Numbered from the stretch's first letter, positions 35,828 through 44,902 are shown. The stretch: DNA of 64,000 bases from Pelagilacustribacter sp045567335 (GCA_045567335.1 JBJLCZ010000002.1:1-64000), one strand, 5' to 3'. Made by a program: numbers and translations. The notes: generated from the letters alone by a model not told the origin.

Positions 35828-36321
35828 TATGAAAAATCCTTTTGATCAAATAATTTAATTATTTCAGCAATGTACTGAAGTATCATTAGCACCGCGCCTA
35901 TGAGCATTGATGAATAAGGAATCCATAAAGGAGGACTCCAAACTGTACCTGTCGTATAATTTTTTGTAAAAGCTTCTTCGACCATTAAAAAAGTAAAATA
36001 AAATAAGAATAAAAAGAAAATTAGGCTTATAAATGAAGTAAAAATTTTTAACTTTATAATATTTTTTTTAGATAAAAAGTCATAAATCCATTCCATGCTT
36101 ACATGGGCTTTTTCACTTAAAACATATGCACTACCAATAAATGTAGAAGCAACTAACAACATTGTAACAAGTTCAGTTTGCCAAGTAATCGCCCTTTGAA
36201 AAAAATACCGTTCAAAAACTAATTCTACAATTACTAATATAGATATTAGTAAAGCTGCGATAGCAAAAGTGCCACACGCTTTAGAGGTGTAATCACAAAA
36301 CTTAAGATAATTATTTTTCAT
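35827..36321 (-). CDS. dctQ: TRAP transporter small permease subunit
   Basis: The 164-residue protein has four hydrophobic segments and the DctQ-type ITWQTELVTMLLVASTFIGSAYVL region near residue 40, where the W-Q-E pattern is conserved. It pairs with DctM in the membrane. Its Shine-Dalgarno-like AGGGG, seven bases ahead of the ATG, is buried in the 3' arm of a strong hairpin that also looks like a transcription terminator. Transcripts reaching this gene and its translation should therefore both be lower than for dctP. Confidence 0.88.
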   Translation of the reverse strand: MKNNYLKFCDYTSKACGTFAIAALLISILVIVELVFERYFFQRAITWQTELVTMLLVASTFIGSAYVLSEKAHVSMEWIYDFLSKKNIIKLKIFTSFISLIFFLFLFYFTFLMVEEAFTKNYTTGTVWSPPLWIPYSSMLIGAVLMILQYIAEIIKLFDQKDFS

Positions 36322-36326
36322 AAAAA

Positions 36327-36355
36327 AACCCCTACTTAATTTTTAAGCAGGGGTT
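36327..36355 (-). terminator. Rho-independent terminator/attenuator between dctP and dctQ
   Basis: On the reverse strand a 13-bp stem (AACCCCTGCTTAA paired with TTAAGTAGGGGTT, one G-U pair, 3-base loop) is followed by seven Ts. This is a textbook intrinsic terminator. It lies 14 bases past the dctP stop and runs into the dctQ start. Partial termination here would give excess binding protein over permease, as is usual for binding-protein operons. Confidence 0.85.
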
Positions 36356-36369
36356 AATTATATATTATT

Positions 36370-37380
36370 TTATTTAACTGCTAAAGCCATTTCCATAAGT
36401 TTAGCGCCACCTGGCACTTTCTCAGCAAATGCTTTATGAGAAGTTTTCTTAGCTATTTCTACCCATGCAGCGTGATCTGCAGCTGTCATATATGCTAACT
36501 CTACTCCAGCTTTCTTATAAGTATCTTCAAATACTTTATCCAGATTAGCTACTTGTTTTGTCATATATTTTTCAGCTTTTTTTCCAGCTTTCATAAGAGC
36601 TTTTTGTTGCTTAGAATTTAATGCATCAAAAGATTTCTTAGACATAAGAATTGGTTCGTACATAAACCATAACCCAAATTTGCCTGGAGGCGTTGCACAC
36701 TTTACTTGTTCATAAATTTTATAACTTACAAAACTTCCAGAACTAGTGTTAGCGCCAGTTAATACACCTGTTTGTAGACCTGTATAGATCTCTGAAGATG
36801 GCATACTTTGAATACCAGCTCCTGCACCTTCAAGCATTTGGTTAAATGCTTTTCCAGCTGCTCTCATTACCTGACCTTTAACGTCACTTGGATTTGTAAT
36901 ACATTTCGTTTTTGAAGCAAAACCACCACCTAACCAAGCATCAGATAAAACTACTACACCTGCATCATTAATTATTTTTTTAATCTCTTTCATCATTGGA
37001 GATTTGTTAAATTTTAATGCGTGTTTGTGATTTTTTACTGTTCCTGGCATTAAAGTTGCATCAAATTCTGGATGAAACTTTGCTGCATATCCTAACGGAA
37101 AAGCACTGATATCTAATTGACCAGTTGTCATTGGTTTCCACTGTTCTTTAGGTTTGTATAAAGATTTTGCAGGATAAATTCTAATATCTAGATCGACATT
37201 AGATTTTTTTACCTCATCTGCAATTATTTGTACCATCTCATGACGTGGGTCATAAGAACCATCAGCTCTTGGTGTTCCTGGCCATTGGTGACTAGCTTTT
37301 AATGTTTCAGCATAAGACGAACCAATAGTTAAGAATACAAAAACTAATGAAGTAAAATATAAAGATATTTTTTTTAACAT
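36370..37380 (-). CDS. dctP: TRAP transporter substrate-binding protein
   Basis: The 336-residue periplasmic protein has an export signal (about residues 1-24, cleaved near SYA-ETL). It has DctP-family landmarks: YPAKSLYKPKEQW near residue 78, and GQVMRAAGKAFNQML near residue 165, whose Arg forms the salt bridge to the substrate carboxylate. SEIYTGLQTGVLTGAN then lines the site. A strong AAGGGG ribosome-binding site lies eight bases upstream. It heads the run dctP-dctQ-dctM-dusA-tauE-decarboxylase, with a terminator directly after it. The carboxylate ligand could be malonate or another dicarboxylate, judging only by neighbours. Confidence 0.93.
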   Translation of the reverse strand: MLKKISLYFTSLVFVFLTIGSSYAETLKASHQWPGTPRADGSYDPRHEMVQIIADEVKKSNVDLDIRIYPAKSLYKPKEQWKPMTTGQLDISAFPLGYAAKFHPEFDATLMPGTVKNHKHALKFNKSPMMKEIKKIINDAGVVVLSDAWLGGGFASKTKCITNPSDVKGQVMRAAGKAFNQMLEGAGAGIQSMPSSEIYTGLQTGVLTGANTSSGSFVSYKIYEQVKCATPPGKFGLWFMYEPILMSKKSFDALNSKQQKALMKAGKKAEKYMTKQVANLDKVFEDTYKKAGVELAYMTAADHAAWVEIAKKTSHKAFAEKVPGGAKLMEMALAVK

Positions 37381-37388
37381 TGTTTGTT

Positions 37389-37394
37389 CCCCTT
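37389..37394 (-). promoter_or_regulatory. Ribosome-binding site of dctP
   Basis: The reverse strand reads AGGGG (preceded by TAA) eight bases ahead of the ATG at 37380. This is stronger than most starts in the window and agrees with a highly expressed periplasmic binding protein. Confidence 0.6.
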
Positions 37395-37474
37395 TATTAT
37401 TAATTTATAGGTGCATTAAATGAAAGATATTGGTAAGAGTCAACATACGTAATATCAATATTTTATTATAGTTT

Positions 37475-38617
37475 ATGGATGGGCCTTTAAAAAATTTATT
37501 AGTTCTTGATCTGACCAGAGTTTTAGTTGGTCCTTACTGCACTATGATCCTTTCAGATTTAGGAGCTAGAGTAATTAAAGTTGAAGCTCCAGAAGTTGGT
37601 GACGATTCCAGAAAATTTGGTCCTTTTATTAAAGATTACTCTGCATACTTTATGTCTTTAAACAGAGGAAAAGAAAGCATAGCTTTAAATTTAAAAAATT
37701 TAGAGGATAAAAAAATATTTGATAAAATATTATTAAAAGCAGATATTTTAGTTGAAAATTTTAAACCTGGAACTTTAGAAAAATGGGGTTACGGGTGGAA
37801 AGATGTTAATAAAAAAAATCCTAGACTAATTTATGCGTCAGCATCTGGTTTTGGACAAACTGGACCTTTGAAAGAATTGCCTGCATACGATATGGTAGTT
37901 CAAGGTATGGGAGGTCTAATGAGTGTTACTGGTCAACCTAATACTGATCCAACAAGAGTAGGAACTTCAATTGGAGATATCACAGCAGGATTGTTTACAA
38001 CAATAGGAATAAACGCTGCACTATATGATAGGCAGAAAACAGGTAAAGGAATGTTTATTGATGTTTCTATGTTAGATTGTCAAATTGCAATTTTAGAAAA
38101 TGCAATAGCTAGATATTTATCAAAAAATGAAATTCCAAAACCTATGGGTTCAAGACATCCATCTATAGCACCTTTTGAAGCATTTAAAACAAAAGACAGT
38201 TACATAATTATTGCAGCAGGAAATGATAAATTATTTTCCGAACTATGCAATGCTTTAGGAAAAGAAAATTTAATAAAAGATAAAAAATTTATTTCTAATG
38301 ATAGCCGTTGTAGAAATATGGATGAACTTAAAAAAATTCTTGAGACAATTTTAAAAACAAAAAATACTAATGAATGGATACAAGAATTTACTCCAAAAAA
38401 GATACCTTGTGGTCCAATTAATAATATTAAACAAGCAGTTGAAAACGAACAGATACAATCTAGAAATATGATTGTATCAGCTGTTCATAAGGTAATAGGA
38501 AATTTCAAGCTAGCAGGTAACCCAATAAAAATGTCTAATTATAAAGATGAAAGTGTTAGAGGAGACATACCTGACCTAGATGAACATAGAAAAAAAATAC
38601 TTAAAGAATTTACTTAG
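37475..38617 (+). CDS. Family III CoA-transferase (CaiB/Frc type)
   Basis: The 380-residue protein moves CoA between carboxylic acids. Family III marks are LLVLDLTRVLVGPYCTMILSDLGARVIKVE at the start, where an Asp in the DLTRV segment and the later YDMVVQGMGGLMSVTGQ (Asp near residue 138, the likely acyl-carrying residue) are conserved, then DVSMLDCQIA near residue 196. It is transcribed away from the TRAP run with a 94-base divergent spacer, so it may activate the imported acid. Its 3' end overlaps rpoZ on the other strand by eight bases. Confidence 0.88.
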   Translation: MDGPLKNLLVLDLTRVLVGPYCTMILSDLGARVIKVEAPEVGDDSRKFGPFIKDYSAYFMSLNRGKESIALNLKNLEDKKIFDKILLKADILVENFKPGTLEKWGYGWKDVNKKNPRLIYASASGFGQTGPLKELPAYDMVVQGMGGLMSVTGQPNTDPTRVGTSIGDITAGLFTTIGINAALYDRQKTGKGMFIDVSMLDCQIAILENAIARYLSKNEIPKPMGSRHPSIAPFEAFKTKDSYIIIAAGNDKLFSELCNALGKENLIKDKKFISNDSRCRNMDELKKILETILKTKNTNEWIQEFTPKKIPCGPINNIKQAVENEQIQSRNMIVSAVHKVIGNFKLAGNPIKMSNYKDESVRGDIPDLDEHRKKILKEFT

Positions 38618-39092
38618 TTTCAGAAGCTTCATCTTTAAGCTCTAATGGTTCCTCTTTATCTAAATTTTCTTCTTTAATTTCTGGTTGCTCAGCTTTAAGT
38701 TCTGATAAGGCTTCATCCGCTAAACTTGGTTTTTTAACTTCTGGAATTTTTCGAGTTCTTTTTGAAGGAAGAATTGCAACCCCACTTTTAGAAATTTGAC
38801 CTTTATATAAATTTTCAAAATTGTCATTTTCATCTTCTTCAATCTCTTCCTGCTCAAAAACTTCATCAGGTTCTTTTCTTAATCTTAAAACGGCACTATT
38901 TTCTAAGTCTTTAATTTCAACTTTTCCTTCAGCTATTTCTCTGAGTGAAATTATTGTCTTTTTATCATTGTCTTCCTCTACTAACATTTGCATACCAGAA
39001 TTTAACTGGGTAGTTCTCTCTTTTGCTAATAAAACTAGATCGTATTGATTATCAACTTTTGTTAAGCAATCTTCTACTGTTATACGTGCCAT
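38610..39092 (-). CDS. rpoZ: RNA polymerase omega subunit with long acidic tail
   Basis: The 160-residue protein begins MARITVEDCLTKVDNQYDLVLLAKERTTQL, the omega core that binds the beta' subunit and helps assemble RNA polymerase. After about residue 70 comes a Glu/Asp/Lys-rich tail of some 90 residues, much longer than the E. coli protein and partly low-complexity. The ATG at 39092 is used, since the family begins MARvTVeDC; the longer frame starts at a TTG. It is convergent with the CoA-transferase gene. Confidence 0.9.
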   Translation of the reverse strand: MARITVEDCLTKVDNQYDLVLLAKERTTQLNSGMQMLVEEDNDKKTIISLREIAEGKVEIKDLENSAVLRLRKEPDEVFEQEEIEEDENDNFENLYKGQISKSGVAILPSKRTRKIPEVKKPSLADEALSELKAEQPEIKEENLDKEEPLELKDEASETK

Positions 39093-39133
39093 AATTAATT
39101 GTTTCTTATTCAATTAACATAAAAAAATCAAGC

Positions 39134-40348
39134 TTATTTTCTTAGAATTGTAGGTTCTAAATGTTTTCTAAAGAATAAAAGTAAAATTAAAGAGAAAAAA
39201 ATATAACCAATCGCAATTAAAGCAATATTCTCAATGGATAGGCCTTTATCTATTAATAATCCAAAAATAGCAGTTCCAGAAGCTGTAGAAAAGACCATAA
39301 ATGCTGTGGTCAAAGCTTTTATAGAACCAATATGTTTAACGCCATATATTTCTGCCCAGGTAGAAGTGCCTAAAACGTTTGCAAATCCGTTGGATATTCC
39401 AATTAGGCCTAAAAATAAATAAGCACTATAAGACTCATTTAAAAAAAACAATATGGTCATTGCACAAAGCAAAGGTAAATTCATTAAAGGAATTAGTCTT
39501 CTGCTAGTAAATCGATCAACTAAAAATCCAGAAAAAAATAGGGTGAATATTGAAGCGATGGAATAAACCATAAAGGCTTTTGGAATGGTATATATTGTCC
39601 AAAATTTCGAGTCAGAAATAAAAGACTGATAAACAGCTATACCCGTAAATATCCATGGCATTGCCAGCATATTTAATGAGATAATGTAAAATCTATAATC
39701 TTTTAAAACTTCTATTCTTTTCCAGTTTTTAATTTTTCTTTTTTTTTTTATTATTAAATTTTCTTCTCTAGAATCAAAACTAATATTTTTTATTGTAAAA
39801 TAAATTACTAAAGGTAAAATTAAAAATATCAATAAAGAAATACCTTGCCATACATGTCTCCAAGAATAAATTGTTAAAAAATAAATAATTAAAGTAGGTA
39901 ATATAAATTCAGCAGTTGAAAGACCAAGCCAACTAATGCTGATCGCTTTACCTCTATTTTTTTCAAAAAATCTAGAAATAGCAGTTGAAGATGTATGACT
40001 CATTAAACCCTGGCCTGAAAATCTCATTAAAAAAATTCCTAAAGCCAATAAAAGAATATTATTTATAAAAGAAAAAAAAAAAGATGAAAAAAATAAAAGA
40101 ATTATTACAAAAAAAGAATAGTTGAAAAGTCTAAATTCATCAATTTTTTTTCCTACCCAAATAAGTATTAGACTTGAAAAAATTGTGGCTATTGCATAAA
40201 TTGTACCAAATTGTCCATGAGTAATACCTAGCTCATTTCTAATCGGTGCGTTAAATAATCCTAAAAAAAAACTCTGTCCAAAACTTGAAAAAAATGTAAA
40301 TATGAAACCAAATATTATTACTTTTTTATTTAAATTAAGGTCTAACAT
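39134..40348 (-). CDS. Major facilitator superfamily transporter
   Basis: The 404-residue protein has about twelve hydrophobic segments. Loop 2-3 carries the MFS signature VGKKIDEFRLF, and SGFLVDRFTSRRLIP near residue 270 is the equivalent in the second half. The opening FFSSFGQSFFLGLFNAPIRNELG and the NGFANVLGTSTWAEIYG segment resemble carboxylate-type carriers of the monocarboxylate/oxalate groups, but the substrate cannot be set. Its ATG is three bases from the ATG of the opposite dehydrogenase gene. Confidence 0.85.
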   Translation of the reverse strand: MLDLNLNKKVIIFGFIFTFFSSFGQSFFLGLFNAPIRNELGITHGQFGTIYAIATIFSSLILIWVGKKIDEFRLFNYSFFVIILLFFSSFFFSFINNILLLALGIFLMRFSGQGLMSHTSSTAISRFFEKNRGKAISISWLGLSTAEFILPTLIIYFLTIYSWRHVWQGISLLIFLILPLVIYFTIKNISFDSREENLIIKKKRKIKNWKRIEVLKDYRFYIISLNMLAMPWIFTGIAVYQSFISDSKFWTIYTIPKAFMVYSIASIFTLFFSGFLVDRFTSRRLIPLMNLPLLCAMTILFFLNESYSAYLFLGLIGISNGFANVLGTSTWAEIYGVKHIGSIKALTTAFMVFSTASGTAIFGLLIDKGLSIENIALIAIGYIFFSLILLLFFRKHLEPTILRK

Positions 40349-40351
40349 AGT

Positions 40352-41221
40352 ATGACGTGCAAAGTTTCTTTCATAGGTTTAGGTGTCATGGGATACCCTA
40401 TGGCTGGTTATATATCAAAAGCTGGTCATAATGTAACTGTTTATAATAGGACAAAATCAAAAGCTGAAAAATGGATTAAAGAACATAAAGGTAAGTTAGC
40501 AGAGACACCAATGGAAGCTGCGAAAGATTGTGATTTTATTTTTACATGTGTAGGAAATGATGAAGATTTAAGAGAAGTAACTTTAGGTAAAAGTGGTTTA
40601 TTTTTAACGGCTAAAAAAGGCGCCATCTATATAGACAACACTACTGCTTCGGCTAATATTGCTAGAGAACTCTACAAAAATTCAAAAACAAAAGGATTTG
40701 ATTTTTTGGATGCACCTATTTCAGGCGGACAAGCAGGAGCTGAAGGTGGTACATTAACAGTAATGGTTGGTGGAGATGAAGCTCCTTTTAAAAAAGCAGA
40801 ACCAGTCATAGATTGTTATAGTAAAAAAATTAAATTACTTGGACCATCCGGTAGTGGTCAATTAACTAAAATGGTTAACCAGATTTGTATAGCAGGATTA
40901 GTTCAAGGTTTATCAGAAGCTATCAATTTTGGAATAAATGCTGGATTAAATATGCATAGCGTTATTGATGTAATTTCGAAAGGCGCTGCTCAATCTTGGC
41001 AAATGGATAATAGGCATAAGACAATGATTGAAGATAAATTTGATTATGGTTTTGCTGTAGATTGGATGAGAAAAGATTTAAAGATAGCCATGGATGAGGC
41101 AAAGAAAAATAACTCACCTCTTCCTATTACTAAATTAATAGACGAATACTATTCAGAAGTTCAAAAGATGGGTGGACAAAGATGGGACACTTCGAGCTTA
41201 ATCAAAAGATTTAGAAAATAA
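40352..41221 (+). CDS. 3-hydroxyisobutyrate dehydrogenase family oxidoreductase
   Basis: The 289-residue beta-hydroxyacid dehydrogenase has the NAD(P)-binding VSFIGLGVMGYPMAGYI at the start, the substrate loop DAPISGGQAGAEGGTL near residue 122 and the catalytic Lys in GQLTKMVNQICIAG near residue 173. YNRTKSKAE after the second strand, with its Arg, hints at NADPH use. Candidates are 3-hydroxyisobutyrate, tartronate semialdehyde or glyoxylate/succinate semialdehyde reductase, and I cannot separate these. It is followed after three bases by the PNPOx-like gene. Confidence 0.88.
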   Translation: MTCKVSFIGLGVMGYPMAGYISKAGHNVTVYNRTKSKAEKWIKEHKGKLAETPMEAAKDCDFIFTCVGNDEDLREVTLGKSGLFLTAKKGAIYIDNTTASANIARELYKNSKTKGFDFLDAPISGGQAGAEGGTLTVMVGGDEAPFKKAEPVIDCYSKKIKLLGPSGSGQLTKMVNQICIAGLVQGLSEAINFGINAGLNMHSVIDVISKGAAQSWQMDNRHKTMIEDKFDYGFAVDWMRKDLKIAMDEAKKNNSPLPITKLIDEYYSEVQKMGGQRWDTSSLIKRFRK

Positions 41222-41224
41222 ATT

Positions 41225-41833
41225 GTGTCACAAGAAGTTGTAAGCTACTACGAGGATTTTGATGAAATCAAAAAGAAGATTTGGAGTCTTTTAACTAATG
41301 CTGTAATAGATCGATCTTCTGAATTTAGAACTCCAGTGTTTATATGCGGTAATGACAAAGATCTTGATGGAAGAGTGGTTGTTTTAAGAAAAGTAAATCA
41401 ACAAAATAATTTTATTCAATATCATAGCGATATTAGATCTTCAAAAATTGATAAAATCAAAAAAAATTCTAATTGCTCCATCTTGTTTTATGGTAAACAA
41501 GAAAAAATTCAACTTAGAGTTAAAGCAGAGTGTGAAATTAACTTTAATAATAATGTAACTAAAGAGTCTTGGAAAAAAACCGGTCATATAAGTAGAAAGT
41601 GTTATTTAGTATCAAATGGACCTGGTTCTGAGTCTGTCATGCCTACTTCGGGATTAGATAATAAATTTGATAACTTTAATTTTACAAAAGAGGAAAGTGA
41701 GGAAGGTTATAAAAATTTTTGTGTAATCAAATGTAATATAAAAAGTATTGAGTGGCTTTACTTGGCTGCTAAAGGTCACCGAAGAGCCTTGTTAGATATT
41801 AAAAATAATAAAAAAGTTTGGTTAATTCCCTAA
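41225..41833 (+). CDS. Pyridoxamine 5'-phosphate oxidase-like flavin-binding protein
   Basis: The 202-residue protein has the split-barrel FMN fold: GRVVVLRKVNQQNNFIQYHSDIRSSKIDKIKKN near residues 52-84 and the C-terminal IEWLYLAAKGHRRALL. Both match the general-stress/PNPOx-like family rather than PdxH itself, which is longer at the C-terminus. The start is a GTG at 41225, four bases after the upstream stop. A role in flavin- or heme-dependent oxidation is possible; no substrate is apparent. Confidence 0.75.
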   Translation: MSQEVVSYYEDFDEIKKKIWSLLTNAVIDRSSEFRTPVFICGNDKDLDGRVVVLRKVNQQNNFIQYHSDIRSSKIDKIKKNSNCSILFYGKQEKIQLRVKAECEINFNNNVTKESWKKTGHISRKCYLVSNGPGSESVMPTSGLDNKFDNFNFTKEESEEGYKNFCVIKCNIKSIEWLYLAAKGHRRALLDIKNNKKVWLIP

Positions 41834-41892
41834 ATTTCGGCATCAATTATTTATAATCCGATTAAAAATTTAATTAAAGAGCAATTTAAATT

Positions 41893-42396
41893 TTATTTTT
41901 TATATTTCTTAAAATTTTCAACATAGTGCTTGGAATTTTCTTTGATATGTTTGATTTCTTCATCAGTAATTTGTCTTACTACTTTACCCGGGCTTCCAAG
42001 AACTAATGATCTTTCTGGTATGATTTTATTTTCTGTCACCAACGCATTTGCACCAATAATAGAGTTTTTACCTATTTTGGCTTTGTTTAGGATTGTCGCT
42101 CCAATTCCAATTAAACAATCATCTTCAATTTCACATCCGTGTAGCATAACCATATGTCCAAGTGTTACTCCCTTACCTACTTTTACTGGGCATCCAGGAT
42201 CAGTGTGAATTACACTTCCGTCTTGAACATTTGATTCTTCACCAATAGTAATTTGCTCTACATCTCCTCTAAGTACCGCATTGAACCATATATTCGAATT
42301 TTTATTTAATTGCACCTTACCTATTATAATTGCGTTAGGAGCTACCCAACATTCTGGATCTAATTTAGGTATATTTTTTTCTAATTCGTAAATCAT
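41893..42396 (-). CDS. Gamma carbonic anhydrase family protein
   Basis: The 167-residue left-handed beta-helix protein has the family signature NIWFNAVLRGDVEQITIGEESNVQDGSVIH near residues 35-65, then GHMVMLHGCEIEDDCLIGIGA near residue 85. The three zinc-ligand histidines (near 69 or so, 86 and 91) are present in this order. Relatives include PaaY/YrdA and the complex I-associated gamma carbonic anhydrases. It is divergent from the first polysaccharide gene with 42 bases between starts. Confidence 0.88.
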   Translation of the reverse strand: MIYELEKNIPKLDPECWVAPNAIIIGKVQLNKNSNIWFNAVLRGDVEQITIGEESNVQDGSVIHTDPGCPVKVGKGVTLGHMVMLHGCEIEDDCLIGIGATILNKAKIGKNSIIGANALVTENKIIPERSLVLGSPGKVVRQITDEEIKHIKENSKHYVENFKKYKK

Positions 42397-42438
42397 AAAA
42401 TTAGTGTATAATTTATTTTTATAAAATATAATACATAA

Positions 42439-43530
42439 ATGTTCTTAATATCTACAAGAAATTTTCCTCCAGATGTTGGTGGTATTCAAAATTTAATGGC
42501 AGGGTTATCAAACGCTCTATTAGATCATGGTCCGGTAAAAGTTTTTGCTGATAGTTTTGAAAATAGTAATGAATACGACTTAAATTCTAAGCTTAATATT
42601 GAACGTGTATCTGGATTTAAAATTTTTAGAAAATATAGAAAAGCAAATCTTGTAAAAGAATTTATAAGTAATAATGTTATTAGAGCCGCTTTTTTTGATC
42701 ATTGGAAAAGTATTGAAAATATAAATCAATCTACGTTAAAAAAAACTAAAACATTCTGTCTAATTCATTCAAAAGAAATAAATCATCCTAGGGGATCTTC
42801 GCTCAATAAAAGAATGTTAAACTCTTTAAATAAATCAGATTATATAATATCAAATTCAAATTTTACAAAAAATTTAGCTTTTAAAAATGGAGTAAATGAA
42901 AATAAAATTAAAATTATACACCCGGGTTGTGATTATCCAAAAAAAATTAGAACTGATTCAAATAAAATTGCAAAACATATTTATCAGAACTCTTCACCTA
43001 GATTAATTACTATCGCAAGGTTAGATGCTAGAAAGAGTCACCAAAATATACTAATGACTATAAAAAATTTATTGCCTAAATTTCCTAAATTAAAATATAT
43101 TTCTATTGGTGATGGAGATGAAAAAAAAAATATTGAAAAATTAATCAATCAGCTTGGCTTAAACAATCATGTAAAATTTATATTTAAAGCAGATGAGCAA
43201 CAAAAATTGGCTTTACTTGAAAATTCAGATTTATTTATAATGCCATCAATAGCATATAAAAAATCAGTAGAAGGATTTGGCATAACATTTATAGAGGCTG
43301 CAGCCTATAAAAAGGCTTCTATAGGTGGAATTTTTGGTGGAGAAAGTGATGCTATAATAAACGGTAAAACTGGATATTTGTGTGACGGCAATGATTTAAA
43401 TTCTTTATACGACACAATTTTAAAATGTTTTGAAAATAATTTATACAAGACTTTAGGAGAGAATGCTTTTGATTTCTCAAAAAATTTTAAATGGAATAAG
43501 ATTATTAAAAAATATATTCAATTAATCTAA
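42439..43530 (+). CDS. Glycosyltransferase family 4-like (GT-B fold)
   Basis: The 363-residue protein has the GT4 layout: PPDVGGIQNLMAGLSNAL near residue 10, an acceptor-binding N-terminal half, then LITIARLDARKSHQNIL near residue 190, and EGFGITFIEAAAYKKASIGG near residue 277, which contains the E-x7-E motif that binds the donor nucleotide-sugar. It is cytoplasmic. It is the first gene of the surface-polysaccharide region and ends nine bases inside the convergent family 9 gene. Confidence 0.87.
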   Translation: MFLISTRNFPPDVGGIQNLMAGLSNALLDHGPVKVFADSFENSNEYDLNSKLNIERVSGFKIFRKYRKANLVKEFISNNVIRAAFFDHWKSIENINQSTLKKTKTFCLIHSKEINHPRGSSLNKRMLNSLNKSDYIISNSNFTKNLAFKNGVNENKIKIIHPGCDYPKKIRTDSNKIAKHIYQNSSPRLITIARLDARKSHQNILMTIKNLLPKFPKLKYISIGDGDEKKNIEKLINQLGLNNHVKFIFKADEQQKLALLENSDLFIMPSIAYKKSVEGFGITFIEAAAYKKASIGGIFGGESDAIINGKTGYLCDGNDLNSLYDTILKCFENNLYKTLGENAFDFSKNFKWNKIIKKYIQLI

Positions 43531-44454
43531 ATTTTTTTTAACCTCAGAAAAAACTGTTTCAACATCTAATTTTTTTAAATCTTCTACACTTATTACTTTA
43601 AAATTAGAACTTTCAATACTTACCTTTTTTGCAGAAGTGTGGGGTCCAAATAAGGCTATTCCTTTTTTGTTAAGATGAGATGCTATATGAGCTGGTCCAG
43701 TATCATTTGATATTATTAATTTAGCATCATAAATTATTGAAATTAATTTTTTTATATTTAGTGCCTTTCCATTTTCTAATACTACTTTAGCATTAAATTC
43801 GTTTGCTTCATCTATTTCATCTGGTCCTGGAACAACTAATAAAGAATATTTATTTTTAAAGTCATTTTTAATTTTTCTAACAAGTTCTTTAAAGTAGGGC
43901 CATTTTTTTTTTATATGTTTTTTTGAGCAAAAAGGAAATATGATAATATATTCTTCATTCGAATATTGTTTGATCAAGCGAGAAAGGTCAACCAAAGCCC
44001 AACTTAAATCAATTTTTTTGATAAATTCAGTTTTAATATTTTCTTTTTTTAATTGAATCTCCATCCGATCTAATACAGGATCTTTATCAAAATCACTTTT
44101 TTTTTGTCCTGATTCCAATGATGTTTCTGTAGAAGACCATATCGGTTTTGTTAATAAAAACTTTTTATAAAATTTTGTTCGATTTGAATTTTGCAAATCA
44201 AAAACTTTAGTAAAGTTATATCTCAATAATAATTTTTTTAAATTTAATAAGAAAAATAAATTCCATCTTGGCAATCTCTTATCAATTATAACTCCATCTA
44301 TATACGGGCATTCGGACATTAGCATCGCATAAGGTTTTGAAGTAAGTAATATTACTTTTGATTCAAAATTAGAATTTTTTATATCTTTAAAAGCTCCGTT
44401 AGCTTGTATTAAATCGCCTAAGGATCCATGTTTTATAATTAATATATTTGACAT
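43522..44454 (-). CDS. Heptosyltransferase-like glycosyltransferase family 9
   Basis: The 310-residue protein begins ILIIKHGSLGDLIQANGAFKDIK, the family 9 opening in which the LGD glycine-aspartate is conserved. It carries LIISNDTGPAHIASHLNKKGIALFGPH near residue 240, the nucleotide-sugar binding C-terminal domain. Such enzymes add heptose or a related sugar to lipopolysaccharide core. The DUF6165 gene, often found beside heptosyltransferases, is divergent from its start. Confidence 0.9.
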   Translation of the reverse strand: MSNILIIKHGSLGDLIQANGAFKDIKNSNFESKVILLTSKPYAMLMSECPYIDGVIIDKRLPRWNLFFLLNLKKLLLRYNFTKVFDLQNSNRTKFYKKFLLTKPIWSSTETSLESGQKKSDFDKDPVLDRMEIQLKKENIKTEFIKKIDLSWALVDLSRLIKQYSNEEYIIIFPFCSKKHIKKKWPYFKELVRKIKNDFKNKYSLLVVPGPDEIDEANEFNAKVVLENGKALNIKKLISIIYDAKLIISNDTGPAHIASHLNKKGIALFGPHTSAKKVSIESSNFKVISVEDLKKLDVETVFSEVKKNLD

Positions 44455-44506
44455 GACATTATTTTATCTGCATATAATATTTTATAGTATAGTCAAAAAA
44501 AAAATT

Positions 44507-44902
44507 ATGAATACAAAATTAAACAAAATTTTAGCAGAAATATCTGCGGGAGAGCTTATAGACAAAATTACTATATTAGAGATAAAAAAAGAAAAGATTA
44601 AAAATACAGATAAACTTATTGATATTGAAAAAGAATTAAATACTTTAAATAATACTATGGCAAAATTTATTCCAGATACTTCTGTAATTGATGAATTCAT
44701 ACAAAAACTTAAAAGTATCAATATAAAGCTTTGGTATATAGAAGATGGAAAAAGACTAGCGGAAAAAAACAAGGAATTTGGAGAAGATTTTATTAAACTT
44801 GCTAGAGATGTTTACAAAATTAATGATGAAAGAGCAGAAATAAAATTAAAAATTAATAATGCTCTAGGATCTAATATAAAGGAAGTTAAATCTTACGAAT
44901 AA
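44507..44902 (+). CDS. DUF6165 family protein
   Basis: The 131-residue protein has the opening LAEISAGELIDKITILEIKKEKIKN, conserved in a small family (DUF6165) that commonly accompanies heptosyltransferase genes. The remainder is helical with coiled-coil character. No function is known. The ATG at 44507 is chosen; a frame from 44453 would overlap the divergent family 9 gene and add unrelated hydrophobic residues. Its stop abuts the nitrilase stop. Confidence 0.75.
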   Translation: MNTKLNKILAEISAGELIDKITILEIKKEKIKNTDKLIDIEKELNTLNNTMAKFIPDTSVIDEFIQKLKSINIKLWYIEDGKRLAEKNKEFGEDFIKLARDVYKINDERAEIKLKINNALGSNIKEVKSYE

